Of a stretch of DNA of 64,000 nucleotides, positions 25,901 through 34,173 are shown piece after piece; position 1 is the first letter of the stretch; every line of letters begins with the position of its first letter. The position numbers and the translations under genes were made by a program. The notes under the pieces were generated by a model, which was not told where the DNA came from, ran no database searches, and saw only the letters and a list, made by a program, of their open reading frames with translations. Source of the DNA: Inquilinus sp052078665 (GTDB taxonomy: Bacteria > Pseudomonadota > Alphaproteobacteria > DSM-16000 > Inquilinaceae); the NCBI RefSeq assembly GCF_052078665.1, contig NZ_JBQJIK010000020.1, positions 1-64,000 of the forward strand. Direction: 5' to 3'.

Positions 25901-26153
25901 TGCCGCTGGTCGACGACATGTACAGCATGTTGTCGACGCCGTTGACCTGGGCCTCGATCGGCTGGGCCACGGTGGACTCGACCACGGCCGCGCTCGCCCC
26001 CGGATAGGCGCCGCTGACCGAGACCTGCGGCGGCACGATGTCGGGGAACTGGGCGATCGGGATGCTGCGGATCGCGATCAGCCCGGCCAGGGTGATGACG
26101 ATGGCGATGACGATCGCGAAGCGCGGGCGATCGACGAAGATCGAGGACAGCAT
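22971..26153 (-). CDS. RND multidrug efflux permease, HAE1 family (pump 1)
   Basis: A full-length 1060-residue AcrB/MexB-type inner-membrane trimer subunit. It starts MLSSIFVDRPRFAIVIAIVI with the conserved DRP motif and has two periplasmic loops and twelve predicted helices. Proton-relay aspartates are in GIVVDDAIVVVENVERVM, and the partner lysine is in ALASKNGILIVEFAKAK. The PGASAAVVESTVAQPIE segment is also conserved. It is translated from the same transcript as the adaptor gene, 4 bases upstream. A TolC-type outer-membrane channel is not encoded nearby. Drug, solvent or plant-phenolic export is plausible; the substrates are unknown. Confidence 0.95.
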   Translation of the reverse strand: MLSSIFVDRPRFAIVIAIVITLAGLIAIRSIPIAQFPDIVPPQVSVSGAYPGASAAVVESTVAQPIEAQVNGVDNMLYMSSTSGSDGSYSLNISFAVGTDPDINTVNVQNRVALAEPQLPSEVTAQGLTVKKQSSAILQLVTLYSPDNSQDGLFLNNYAIINVLDSLGRVTGVGQASLFGTQNYAMRIWYNTDSLTNFGLSPNDIITAVQSQNVQAAVGRLGAQPMPDDQQIQVTLQTLGRLTDVKQFENIILRANPDGSVVRLKDVARLELNAQSYDTTGRLNGTPAAVIGIFQSPGSNAVAAAEGVRVEMEKLKERFPAGVDYKITYDTTVFVSETISEVIKTLLEAFVLVAIVVFVFLGNLRATLIPIIAVPVSLVGTFAVLLVFGFSANTISMFAMILAIGIVVDDAIVVVENVERVMAETGLPAKEATKLAMREITAPIIAITLVLLSVFVPVGFIPGITGELYSQFAVTVSVAMLISALNALTLSPALCGVFLKPHQPGHQPGLYGRIMGRVSGGIDKVRDGYAWIVTRLVRLAVLSIVLVAAFGGLAWVINSATPTGFLPEEDQGLFFVEMKLPPAAAVSRTTQVTEQVEALVRDIPGVADITGVVGRSFIDGLAEPNAAFLVVALKPFDERVKEGITVFNVIRQVAIRTAGVRDALIIPLNLPPIIGLGTAGGFQYQLEDLEGKSPNELAAVAQGLVVAANQTPGLTQVFTSYNANTPQIFLNLDREKAQNLGVAVSAIFNALQATLGGYYINDFNLFGRTWQVIAQGEANDRRTVDDIYRIYVRSSTGQMVPMRSLVEAEQQLGPLFITRYNNYRAVNILGSAAPGFSSGDSLAAMTRVSAATLPSGYGFEWTGTALQELEAAGQTGFILGLAVLFAYLFLVALYESWSIPIGVLLSVIVGIVGGLAALWIAGLSNDVYAQIGIIVLIALASKNGILIVEFAKAKREGGSSIAEAAIEGARLRFRPVMMTSFAFILGLVPLVTAAGAAAASRRGVGTSVFGGMIAASALGIFLIPMLYVTLQHVREWVHEKLLGGSIAPKPRAEAPGTPAE

Positions 26154-26157
26154 CGGG

Positions 26158-27333
26158 TCAGTTCCCCGCCGGCTTGGCCGGCGCCGGCGCCGCCTCGGCT
26201 GCCGCCGGCGCGGGGTTGACCTCCTGGCCCGGGCGCACCTTCTGCACGCCGTCGACGATGACGACGTCGCCGTCGTTCAGCCCCTGCTGCACCACCACGT
26301 CGGCGCCCTGGTTGGCGCCGGTGGTGATGTGCTTGGCCGCCGCCTTGTTGCCTTCGCCGACCACCAGCACGAAGTTGCCGGTCTGGTCGGTCAGGATCGC
26401 GCGCTGCGGGATCACCAGCGCCTCGACCGGGTCCTTCCGCTCCGCCGTCACCCGGGCGTATTGCCCGTCGGTCAGGATCCGCTTCGGGTTGGCGAACACC
26501 GCCCGCACCATCAGCGTGTCGGTGTTCTGGTCGACCTTGACGTCGGTGAAGTCGATCTTGCCGGTCTCCGGGTAGTCCGACCCGTTGGCCAGCGTCAGCT
26601 TCACCACCACGTCCTGCGGCTCGACCCTGCCGGTGCCGGTCTGCTGCTGCACGTCCTGGATGAAGCGGTCGCTGACCGGGAAGATGACGTAGATCGGGTC
26701 CTGGCTGACGATGGTGGCCAGCGTGCCGGTGCTCGGCCCCACCAGCGCGCCGACGCTGAAGGTGGAGATGCCGACGCGGCCGTCGAAGGGCGCGGCGATC
26801 TGGGTGTAGCCGAGATTGATCTGCGCCTGCTCCAGTGCCGCCTGGTTCTGCTGCACCGCCGCCACCGCCGACTTCTCCGCCGCGATGCGGTCGTCCAGCG
26901 TGGACTGCGCGACGTTCTGGTTCTTGATCAGCTCGCGGGCGCGGTCGGTCTGCAGCTTGTCGTTGTCGGCGGTGGCCTGGGCGCTGGCCAGGTTGGCCTG
27001 GGCCTGGTCGACCGATGCCTGGTAGGTGTCCTTCTCCAGCACGAACAGCAGCTCGCCGGCCTTCACCTCCTGGCCTTCGGTGTAGTTGCGCTGCTGCAGG
27101 AAGCCCTCGACCCGGGCCACCAGGTCGACCTTGTTCACCGCCTGGACCCGGCCGACGAAGGTGACGCCCGCGGCCACCGGCCGCTTGGCGGCGGTGACGA
27201 CGCCGACGGCCGGCGGCGGCATCTGCGGCGCCTGGCCCTGATTCTCGGAGGATTCGTTGCAGCCGGCGAGGAGAAGAAGGCCCAAGGCGATGGCGGGGGC
27301 GCGATGCCGGCGCGCGATCAAGGGTCCCGACAT
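26158..27333 (-). CDS. RND efflux periplasmic adaptor lipoprotein (pump 1)
   Basis: The 391-residue membrane fusion protein starts at an ATG with AAGGAGA upstream. A lipoprotein signal ends in LLLLAGC, so it is lipid-anchored in the inner membrane facing the periplasm. It contains the lipoyl half-motif (VDLVARVEGFLQQRNYTEGQ), an alpha-hairpin coiled coil (about residues 105-165, rich in Ala/Gln), the second lipoyl half (YTQIAAPFDGRVGI), and beta-barrel and membrane-proximal domains. The tail is Ala/Pro-rich. It bridges the RND permease to an outer-membrane channel. No dedicated regulator gene is adjacent. Confidence 0.94.
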   Translation of the reverse strand: MSGPLIARRHRAPAIALGLLLLAGCNESSENQGQAPQMPPPAVGVVTAAKRPVAAGVTFVGRVQAVNKVDLVARVEGFLQQRNYTEGQEVKAGELLFVLEKDTYQASVDQAQANLASAQATADNDKLQTDRARELIKNQNVAQSTLDDRIAAEKSAVAAVQQNQAALEQAQINLGYTQIAAPFDGRVGISTFSVGALVGPSTGTLATIVSQDPIYVIFPVSDRFIQDVQQQTGTGRVEPQDVVVKLTLANGSDYPETGKIDFTDVKVDQNTDTLMVRAVFANPKRILTDGQYARVTAERKDPVEALVIPQRAILTDQTGNFVLVVGEGNKAAAKHITTGANQGADVVVQQGLNDGDVVIVDGVQKVRPGQEVNPAPAAAEAAPAPAKPAGN

Positions 27334-27516
27334 GATTGGCCCGTCTCCTTCGGCTTTGATCAGACTATGTTTATATGCTCTTTCGCGCGACACGCACCGA
27401 ATCGCGTGAACGGTATCATTGTTTTGTTGTCGGGAAAGCATCTTGCAGATATTCCGCGGGCGGAACAGCGGGGCCAACCGCGGGTTGAACAGGCCATGAG
27501 GCAGGGAGGATTTTTG

Positions 27517-28125
27517 ATGAAGTTTCGGCCGACTCTCATCGCGCTTGCCGTGACGGCGATCGCGACGGCGGCTCAGGCCCAGAGTTCGCTGCTGAATGAC
27601 GACCCGCTGACGTCGATCAACCGGGCGCCGTCGACCCCCACCCCGGCCCAGCCGCTGGTCAAGCCGGGCCTGCCGTCGCGGCCGGAACAGCCGGCGCCGG
27701 TTGCGTTCCCGGCGGCCCCCACGGCACCTTCCGGCCAGGATTCGGGACGCACCGTCCGGCTCGAGCAGGAGCAGGCGCATCCGAGCGGCGTGGCGATGAT
27801 GCTGACCGGCATCACCTATCGGGCCGACAGCGTCATCGTCTCCGCCAGCATCCTCAACCTGACCGACCGGGCCGTCTCGCTCAACCGCGGCGGCAGCCTG
27901 GTGCTGGTGGACGACCGGGGCCGCGCCCATCCCTTCGTGCCGCCGGCCGACAATCCGGAGGTGCAGGTCGCGCCGCGCTCGCGGGTGAACGCCAGCTTCG
28001 TCTTCGCCGGGCCGCTCAGCGGCGACACCCGGTCGGTGCAGCTCTCGACCAACGGCCCGTCGGGCAGCCGCAGCGACCGGCTGACCTCGGCGCCGGCGTT
28101 CCAGTTCCGCGTGCCGGTGTCCTGA
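27517..28125 (+). CDS. Periplasmic protein of unknown function
   Basis: The 202-residue protein has GGGAGG upstream of its ATG and a clear signal peptide (TLIALAVTAIATAAQAQS). Residues 25-75 are a proline-rich low-complexity linker. Residues 85-200 form one beta-rich domain (GVAMMLTGITYRADSVIVSA, SLVLVDDRGRAHPFVPPA) resembling an immunoglobulin-like fold. I do not assign a family. It ends exactly where the convergent DsrE gene ends, with no bases between the two stop codons. Its start faces the RND adaptor across a 183-base region. Confidence 0.75.
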   Translation: MKFRPTLIALAVTAIATAAQAQSSLLNDDPLTSINRAPSTPTPAQPLVKPGLPSRPEQPAPVAFPAAPTAPSGQDSGRTVRLEQEQAHPSGVAMMLTGITYRADSVIVSASILNLTDRAVSLNRGGSLVLVDDRGRAHPFVPPADNPEVQVAPRSRVNASFVFAGPLSGDTRSVQLSTNGPSGSRSDRLTSAPAFQFRVPVS

Positions 28126-28533
28126 TCAGATGAACAGCAGCTGGCCGTCGCGCGGCGATTCGGCCAGCAAGGTGACGACGCCGGAGATCTCGGCCGGCAC
28201 TGCCAGCTCGGCGGCGGCGAGGCCGAGCGCGCGCAGCCCCATCTCGCAGGCGATGACGCGCACGCCCAGGGCCTGGCAGGCCTCCAGCAGCTCGGCGAAG
28301 GTCGCCACCCGGCGGGCGGCGAACTCCGCCTCCTGCGCCTCGGCGCCGCCGTCCAGCCGGCGCCAGCCCTCGGGCAGCAGCGCCCGCAGCGCCGGACCGG
28401 TGAAGAACAGCGTCGCCCGGCGGTTGGTGGCGGCGGCGGCGCTGGCCAGGACCAGGGCGTAATGTACCCGGTCGAAGCGGCCGTCGAACACCACGATCGA
28501 CAGCGCGCCGATCCCGGCCGGCCCATCAGCCAT
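28126..28533 (-). CDS. DsrE/DsrF-like family protein
   Basis: The 135-residue protein has the DsrE fold: LSIVVFDGRFDRVHYALVLA followed by RRATLFFTGPAL, then LGVRVIACEMGLRALGLA with a cysteine at the position typical of sulfur-relay proteins. It overlaps the end of the upstream moeB-like gene by 8 bases, which indicates coupling. With an E1-like enzyme next to it, a role in sulfur transfer is reasonable, but the sulfur carrier itself (MoaD/ThiS) is not present here. Confidence 0.78.
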   Translation of the reverse strand: MADGPAGIGALSIVVFDGRFDRVHYALVLASAAAATNRRATLFFTGPALRALLPEGWRRLDGGAEAQEAEFAARRVATFAELLEACQALGVRVIACEMGLRALGLAAAELAVPAEISGVVTLLAESPRDGQLLFI

Positions 28534-29320
28534 GGTGATGCGACAGGTCGGTCATCGAAGGGCTGTCGCCGCACAGCGGGCAGTCCGGGTCGCGCGGCAG
28601 GGCGATCTCGCGCAGCCGCGCCTCCAGCGCATCGTACAGCAGCAGCCGCCCGGACAGGCCTTCGCCGATGCCCAGGATCTCCTTGATCGTCTCGATCGCC
28701 TGCATCGACCCCAGCACGCCCGGCAGGGCGCCGAACACGCCGGCCTCGGAGCAGCTCGGCACCGTGCCCGGGTCGGGCGGCGCCGGGAACAGGCAGCGAT
28801 AGCAGGGGTGCGGGTCGCCGAGATGCGCCTTGAAGGTCGACAGCTGCGCCTCGAAGCGCAGCATCGCGGCCGACACCAGCGGCCGCCCGGCCAGATAGCA
28901 GGCGTCGTTCAGCAGGTAGCGGGTGGCGAAGTTGTCGCTGCCGTCGACCACGATGTCGAAGGCGGCGACGCGTTCCAGCGCCGAGGCCGCGGTCAGCCGC
29001 TCGGCGAAGCGCTCGACCGTGACCTCCGGGTTCAGCGCCTGCAGCCGGGCGATGGCGCTGTCGACCTTGAGCTGGCCCAGCGTGGTGGTGTCGTGCACCA
29101 CCTGGCGCTGCAGGTTCGACAGCTCGACCAGGTCGTCGTCATACAGGCCGATGATGCCGATGCCGGCGGCGGCGAGATACAGCAGCAGGGGCGAGCCGAG
29201 GCCGCCGGCGCCGATCACCAGCACCCGGGCGGCCAGCAGCTTCTGCTGACCCTTGCCGCCGACCTCGGGCAGCAGGATGTGGCGCGCATAGCGCTTGATC
29301 TGGGCGTCGGTGAAGCTCAT
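28526..29320 (-). CDS. moeB: MoeB/ThiF-family adenylyltransferase (E1-like)
   Basis: The 264-residue protein is an ATP-dependent activating enzyme of the HesA/MoeB/ThiF family. The nucleotide-binding loop is VLVIGAGGLGSPLLLYLAAAG, followed by DDDLVELSNLQRQVVHD with the conserved Arg/Asp. Zinc is held by two CxxC pairs (CYRC and CPLC). It adenylates the C terminus of MoaD or ThiS for molybdopterin or thiamine sulfur chemistry. No rhodanese domain is attached, unlike in MOCS3-type proteins. The ATG at 29320 gives the standard MSFTDAQIKRYARHI start. MoeB and ThiF cannot be told apart with certainty from sequence alone. Confidence 0.87.
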   Translation of the reverse strand: MSFTDAQIKRYARHILLPEVGGKGQQKLLAARVLVIGAGGLGSPLLLYLAAAGIGIIGLYDDDLVELSNLQRQVVHDTTTLGQLKVDSAIARLQALNPEVTVERFAERLTAASALERVAAFDIVVDGSDNFATRYLLNDACYLAGRPLVSAAMLRFEAQLSTFKAHLGDPHPCYRCLFPAPPDPGTVPSCSEAGVFGALPGVLGSMQAIETIKEILGIGEGLSGRLLLYDALEARLREIALPRDPDCPLCGDSPSMTDLSHHHG

Positions 29321-29523
29321 GGCCGGAGCATAGCCCCGCGCCCTCGGCATGAACAGCAGGGGCTAGCATGGCCAGCCGCTTCGCTGCGCTGCGGCGTGTC
29401 GCCCGGCTGGGGCCTTATGGCACGTCATCCGGCCGTGAAACCGATCGCTGTTCTGTGGCATATTCTTTCCGAGCCAAGAAATAAGGCAACCGCTGCCAGG
29501 CCGGTTGCCGACGGAGAATTGTC

Positions 29524-30915
29524 ATGGATCTCGATCCGGTCCTCCTGTCGCGGTTCCAGTTCGGCTTCGTCATGTCGTTCCACTTCCTGTTCCCGGCCTT
29601 CACCATCGGGGTGGCCAGCTGGCTGGCGGTGCTCGAGGCGCTGTGGCTGAAGACCGGGCGGGCCGAATTCCGCACCCTGTACAAGTTCTGGATCAAGATC
29701 TTCGCCGTCTCCTTCGGTGTCGGCGTGGTCACCGGCATCGTCATGACCTACCAGTTCGGCACCAACTGGAGCGAGCTGTCGCGGATCGGCGGCAGCATCC
29801 TCGGGCCGCTCCTGGGCTACGAGGTGGTGATGGCCTTCTTCCTCGAGGCCGGCTTCCTCGGCATCATGCTGTTCGGCTGGGACAAGGTGCCGCGCGCCGT
29901 CCACCTCGCCGCCACCTGCGCCGTCGCGGTCGGCACCGCGATCTCCGCCTTCTGGATCCTGTCGGCCAATTCCTTCCTGCACACCCCGGCCGGCTACGAG
30001 GTGGTGAACGGCATTCTGGAGCCGACCGACTGGCTGGCCATCGTGTTCAACCCGTCCTTCCCGATCCGCTTCCTGCACACCGTCACCGCCGCCTACCTGA
30101 CCACCGCCTTCGTCATCATCGGCGTGTCGGCCTGGTATCTGCTGCGCGGCCGCGTCGTGCTCGAATCGCGCCAGGCCTTCTCGATGGGGCTGTGGCTGAT
30201 CGCGGTGCTGACGCCGCTGCAGATCGTCCTCGGCGACCAGTCGGGGCTGGAGGTCCGGGCGCACCAGCCGGCCAAGCTGGCGGCGATCGAGGCGCATTGG
30301 CAGACCGGCGGCGACGTGCCGCTGATCCTGTTCGCCTGGCCCGACCAGGCCGGCGAGAAGAACGACTTCGTGCTCGAGATCCCGCATATCGGCTCGCTGA
30401 TCCTGACCCACAGCTGGGGCGGGTCGGTGCAGGGGCTGAAGGATTTCCCGGCCGACCAGCGGCCGCCGGTCGCCATCGTGTTCTGGACCTTCCGGATCAT
30501 GGTCGGCCTCGGCTTCCTGATGCTCGGCGCCGGGCTGCTGGGCCTGGCGCTGCGCGCCGCCGGCCGGCTGTACGACAGCCGCTGGTTCCAGCGCATCATG
30601 GTGGCGATGATCCCGTCCGGCTTCGTCGCCGTGATCGCCGGCTGGTACACCACCGAGATCGGGCGCCAGCCCTGGGTGGTGCAGGGCATCCTGCGCACCG
30701 CCGACGCCCATTCGCCGGTCGGCGGCGGCAGCGTGCTGCTGTCGGTCGTCCTGTTCGTGCTGATCTACGCCATGCTGCTCGGCTCCGCCGTCTACTACAT
30801 CGTCAAGCTGATCCGGATCGGGCCGGAGGCGCCGGAGGCGGACCGCGAGGAGACCCGCAAGACCCCGGCGCGGCCGTTCTCGCTGCCGGACGCATCCTTC
30901 GGGTCAGGGGAGTGA
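29524..30915 (+). CDS. cydA: Cytochrome bd-type (CioA) ubiquinol oxidase subunit I
   Basis: The 463-residue polytopic subunit oxidises quinol and carries haems b558, b595 and d. Haem ligands fit the histidine in MSFHFLFPAFT, the histidine in IRFLHTVTAAYL, and the methionine region later on. The proton-path glutamates are in GYEVVMAFFLEAGFLG. The periplasmic Q loop (GDQSGLEVRAHQPAKLAAIE) is short, without the insertion of the E. coli CydA subfamily. This places it in the cyanide-insensitive CioA type. GWYTTEIGRQPW is a strong family signature. GGAG precedes the ATG. cydB follows after 4 bases. Confidence 0.94.
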   Translation: MDLDPVLLSRFQFGFVMSFHFLFPAFTIGVASWLAVLEALWLKTGRAEFRTLYKFWIKIFAVSFGVGVVTGIVMTYQFGTNWSELSRIGGSILGPLLGYEVVMAFFLEAGFLGIMLFGWDKVPRAVHLAATCAVAVGTAISAFWILSANSFLHTPAGYEVVNGILEPTDWLAIVFNPSFPIRFLHTVTAAYLTTAFVIIGVSAWYLLRGRVVLESRQAFSMGLWLIAVLTPLQIVLGDQSGLEVRAHQPAKLAAIEAHWQTGGDVPLILFAWPDQAGEKNDFVLEIPHIGSLILTHSWGGSVQGLKDFPADQRPPVAIVFWTFRIMVGLGFLMLGAGLLGLALRAAGRLYDSRWFQRIMVAMIPSGFVAVIAGWYTTEIGRQPWVVQGILRTADAHSPVGGGSVLLSVVLFVLIYAMLLGSAVYYIVKLIRIGPEAPEADREETRKTPARPFSLPDASFGSGE

Positions 30916-30919
30916 CGCC

Positions 30920-31948
30920 GTGACACCGGATGTCTGGACCATCGCCACCGTCCTGCCGCTGATCTGGGCCGCGATCGCCGCCGGCGGCGTGTTCATGTAT
31001 GTGCTGATGGACGGCTTCGACCTCGGCGTCGGCATCCTCTTCCCCTGGGCGCATGGCGAGGAGGACCGCGACCTGATGATGAATTCGGTCGCGCCGATCT
31101 GGGACGGCAACGAGACCTGGCTGGTGCTCGGCGGCGTCATCCTGATGGCGGCCTTCCCGCTCGCCTTCTCGATCATCCTGCCGGCGCTGTACCTGCCGAT
31201 CACCTTCATGGTGATGGGGCTGATCTTCCGCGGCGTCGCCTTCGAGTTCCGGTTCAAGGCCCACCGCAGCAAATGGCTGTGGACCGTGGCTTTCGCCGGC
31301 GGCAGCCTGTTCGCCACCTTCTTCCAGGGCGTGGTGCTGGGCACCTTCGTCCAGGGCTTCCCCCTGACCGGCGGGCATTACGCCGGCGGCGCCTTCCACT
31401 GGCTCTCGCCGTTCAGCCTGATGACCGGCGTCGCCCTGGTGTTCGGCTACGGCCTGATCGGCGCCGGCTGGCTGGTGATGAAGACCGAAGGCCCGCTGCA
31501 GGCCTGGGCCCGCCGCACCATGGGCCGGCTGCTGCTCGCGGTGCTGGTCTTCATGGCCGTGGTCAGCCTGTGGGTGCCGCTGCTCGACCAGGCCATCAGC
31601 CAGCGCTGGTTCACCTGGCCGAACACCGCGTATTTCGCGCCGGTGCCGATCCTGGTGGTGCTGTTCGCCTGGCGGCTGTGGCTGTCGCTGCAGCGCGGCT
31701 CCGACTACGGGCCGTTCCTGTACACGATGGCGCTGTTCGTGCTCGGCTACACCGGCCTGGCGATCAGCCTGTTCCCCCGGCTGGTGCCGCCGGACCTGAC
31801 CATCTGGGACGTCGCCGCGCCGGCCTCGTCGCAGCTGTTCCTGCTGGTCGGCGTCCTGTTCCTGATCCCGGTGATCCTGGTCTACACCACCTATTCCTAC
31901 TGGGTGTTTCGCGGCAAGGTCCGGCCCGGCGAGGGCTACGATCACTGA
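30920..31948 (+). CDS. cydB: Cytochrome bd-type (CioB) ubiquinol oxidase subunit II
   Basis: The 342-residue membrane subunit is recognised by the N-terminal YVLMDGFDLGVGILFPW, DGNETWLVLGGVILMAAFP and the C-terminal YTTYSYWVFRGKV motifs. Translation starts at a GTG with GGGGAG 7 bases upstream. It forms the oxidase with CydA and works at low oxygen tension or when the haem-copper oxidases are inhibited. No cydX-like small ORF and no cydDC transporter genes are found after it. Confidence 0.94.
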   Translation: MTPDVWTIATVLPLIWAAIAAGGVFMYVLMDGFDLGVGILFPWAHGEEDRDLMMNSVAPIWDGNETWLVLGGVILMAAFPLAFSIILPALYLPITFMVMGLIFRGVAFEFRFKAHRSKWLWTVAFAGGSLFATFFQGVVLGTFVQGFPLTGGHYAGGAFHWLSPFSLMTGVALVFGYGLIGAGWLVMKTEGPLQAWARRTMGRLLLAVLVFMAVVSLWVPLLDQAISQRWFTWPNTAYFAPVPILVVLFAWRLWLSLQRGSDYGPFLYTMALFVLGYTGLAISLFPRLVPPDLTIWDVAAPASSQLFLLVGVLFLIPVILVYTTYSYWVFRGKVRPGEGYDH

Positions 31949-32013
31949 GCCATGGGCGCGGCCCGGCGATCCGGGGTAGTCTCCGCGCCAACACGCCTTT
32001 CAGGAGAATCGCC

Positions 32014-33306
32014 ATGGCCGGATCGGGCTACCGCAAGGACCGCATCGGCAATCACAAGTTGCATCCCGAGACGCTGATGCTCGGCTATGGCTATGACCCG
32101 ACCCTGTCCGAGGGCGCGGTCAAGCAGCCGGTGTTCCTGACGTCGACCTTCGTCTTCAAATCGGCCGAGGACGGGCGCGACTTCTTCGACTACACCGCCG
32201 GCCGGCGCGAGCCGAAGCCGGGTGCCGATGCCGGGCTGGTCTACACCCGCTTCAACCACCCCAACAGCGAGATCGTCGAGGACCGGCTGGCGATCTATGA
32301 GGGGGCCGAGGCGGCGGGCATCTTCTCCAGCGGCATGTCGGCGATCGCGACCACGCTGCTGGCCTTCGCCCGGCCGGGCGACGTCATCCTGCCCAGCCAG
32401 CCGCTCTACGGCGGCACCGAGACGCTGATCGCGCGCACCCTGTCGCCGTTCCAGATCGGCGCGGTCGGGTTCCCGGACGGGGTCGACGGCGGCGTGATCC
32501 GCAAGGCGGCGGACGAGGCGATGGCCAAGGGCCGGGTCTCGGTGATCCTGGTCGAATCGCCGTCGAACCCGCTCAACACCCTGGTCGATCTCGAGCTGGT
32601 GCGCGTCGTGGCCGACGAGATCGGGGCGAAGCAGGGCCACACCCCGGTGATCGTCTGCGACAACACCCTGCTGGGCCCGATCTTCCAGAAGCCGATCCTG
32701 CACGGCACCGACATCGTGGTCTATTCCCTGACCAAATATGTCGGCGGCCACAGCGACCTCGTCGCCGGCGCGGTGCTCGGCCGCCGCGACCAGGTCCGGC
32801 AGGTCAAGCTGCTGCGCGGCGCCATCGGCACCCAGCTCGACCCGCATTCGGCCTGGATGATCGCGCGGTCGCTGGAGACGCTGTCGCTGCGCATGACCGC
32901 GGCCTGCCGCAACGCCGAGACCGTGACCCGGTTCCTGGCCGAACATCCGCAGGTCGCCGCGGTGTACTACCCGGCGCTGCTGCCGGAGGGCAGCCCGGAG
33001 CGGGCGGTGTTCGACCGGCAATGCACCGGCGCCGGCACCACCTTCTCCTTCGACATCAAGGGCGGCGAGGCCGAGGCCTTCCGCTTCCTCAACGCGCTCA
33101 GGATCTTCAAGCTCGCGGTCAGCCTCGGCGGCACCGAATCCCTGGTCTGCCACCCGGCGACCACGGTGCACTCCGGCGTGCCGAAGGAGACGCGCGAGCG
33201 GATCGGCATCTCCGACGCCACCATCCGCGTCTCGATCGGCATCGAGCATGTCGAGGATTTGGTCGCCGACCTGACCCAGGCTTTGGCCGCCGCCGGCGCG
33301 GAGTAG
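32014..33306 (+). CDS. Cystathionine gamma-synthase-family PLP enzyme
   Basis: The 430-residue Cys/Met-metabolism PLP enzyme has the cofactor lysine in VVYSLTKYVGGHSDLVAGAV, plus VYTRFNHPNSEIVEDRLA and SGMSAIATTLLAFARPGD. A longer N terminus and the insertion around DFFDYTAGRREPKPGADAG distinguish it from MetZ at 21102. It may be a methionine gamma-lyase, a cystathionine gamma-synthase or a gamma-lyase-like enzyme; the sequence does not decide. AGGAG precedes the ATG. It is 65 bases downstream of cydB but separated from it by low-identity spacer. No SAM riboswitch is present here. Confidence 0.88.
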   Translation: MAGSGYRKDRIGNHKLHPETLMLGYGYDPTLSEGAVKQPVFLTSTFVFKSAEDGRDFFDYTAGRREPKPGADAGLVYTRFNHPNSEIVEDRLAIYEGAEAAGIFSSGMSAIATTLLAFARPGDVILPSQPLYGGTETLIARTLSPFQIGAVGFPDGVDGGVIRKAADEAMAKGRVSVILVESPSNPLNTLVDLELVRVVADEIGAKQGHTPVIVCDNTLLGPIFQKPILHGTDIVVYSLTKYVGGHSDLVAGAVLGRRDQVRQVKLLRGAIGTQLDPHSAWMIARSLETLSLRMTAACRNAETVTRFLAEHPQVAAVYYPALLPEGSPERAVFDRQCTGAGTTFSFDIKGGEAEAFRFLNALRIFKLAVSLGGTESLVCHPATTVHSGVPKETRERIGISDATIRVSIGIEHVEDLVADLTQALAAAGAE

Positions 33307-33330
33307 ACCCTACACCTTCGGCGATGAGAG

Positions 33331-33374
33331 ACGCGCTGCCTCCTCCGCTTGCGGGAGAGGCAACGCGTTGTTTT
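33331..33374 (+). terminator. Hairpin terminator/repeat after the PLP enzyme
   Basis: An imperfect stem (ACGCGCTGCCTCCTCCGC/GCGGGAGAGGCAACGCGT) with a TT loop is followed by TGTTTTG. It belongs to the CTCCCGC hairpin family yet carries a T-rich 3' flank, so it probably terminates transcription. Confidence 0.65.
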
Positions 33375-33420
33375 GCCTTCGAAAACGCGATCGCAAGAGT
33401 ATTAATGCGACCGCTGTCCT

Positions 33421-34017
33421 TCAGTGGGCATGCGCATTGTGGCGCGATGCCTTTTCGCGGTTCCCGCATGTTCGCATGCTGCACCAGCGGCGTTTTCCGC
33501 CGCGAGACGTATCCACGAACAGCCAGCCGCAGCGAGGGCAGGAGCGGAGCCTTTCGTCAGGCAGGGTGAAGAAGGCCTCGACCGACAGCATCGCCAGGAA
33601 GGCGGTGATGGCCTCGGGGTCCTGCCACTGGACGAAATTGAGGTCCAGCCTTGTGCTGCACGGTTCGAGCCGTCCGGCCGAGAGCCCGTTCGCGGCGCGC
33701 CGGAACAGCAGGCCAAGCGCCTCCGCCGGCGGCGACCTGGCGGCGGCGCGCGCCGCGAAAATCGAGTGCGATGCCTCCCTGATCTCCCGGACCCGCTCCA
33801 CCAGCCCGGCGTCGGCGACACCGGCAACCGCCTGCGCCTGGCTGTCGTCGGCAAGGCCCGATGCGCGGAGCCAGCCTGCGACGTCCCTGGCCGATTTCAG
33901 AAGCTCGTTGTCCGGCGCCGGAATTCGCCTGTCGAACACGGCATTTGCCAGGTCGAGCGCGGCATGCCCGCCGATGAAATGCTCGGGCAGCCACACTGTA
34001 TCCGCATCGTCCGGCAT
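33421..34017 (-). CDS. CGNR zinc-finger (ABATE domain) putative transcriptional regulator
   Basis: The 198-residue protein has an N-terminal ABATE (stress-induced/ligand) domain (FIGGHAALDLANAVFDRR) and a C-terminal CGNR zinc finger: CPRCGWLFVDTSRGGKRRWC with the terminal CGNREKASRH. These proteins are predicted one-component regulators. The ATG at 34017 lies 156 bases from a divergent hydrolase gene, which it may control. GC content is moderately lower than in surrounding core genes, suggesting accessory origin. Confidence 0.87.
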   Translation of the reverse strand: MPDDADTVWLPEHFIGGHAALDLANAVFDRRIPAPDNELLKSARDVAGWLRASGLADDSQAQAVAGVADAGLVERVREIREASHSIFAARAAARSPPAEALGLLFRRAANGLSAGRLEPCSTRLDLNFVQWQDPEAITAFLAMLSVEAFFTLPDERLRSCPRCGWLFVDTSRGGKRRWCSMRTCGNREKASRHNAHAH

Positions 34018-34173
34018 GGAACTTGACCGCTGAAGTGACGTTATACGGTTAAATGTCGCTAACCACTATCGCATGGATATCCGGTTTTGACGCATCGGGA
34101 CAGCGCGAACAGCGGCGGTTGCAAACCAGGCGCGCCATTCGCGGGTCGGGCCGGCAGATCACAGGAGGCATCT

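Noticed and set aside
22431..26219. Very long open frame antisense to the pump 1 permease and adaptor
   Set aside because: High-GC codon usage leaves long stop-free antisense frames. The translated sequence is rich in Arg, His, Gln and Asp with no domain, while the other strand encodes a complete RND protein.
31949..32013. cydX-like small subunit after cydB
   Set aside because: The spacer is only 65 bases and encodes no hydrophobic peptide.
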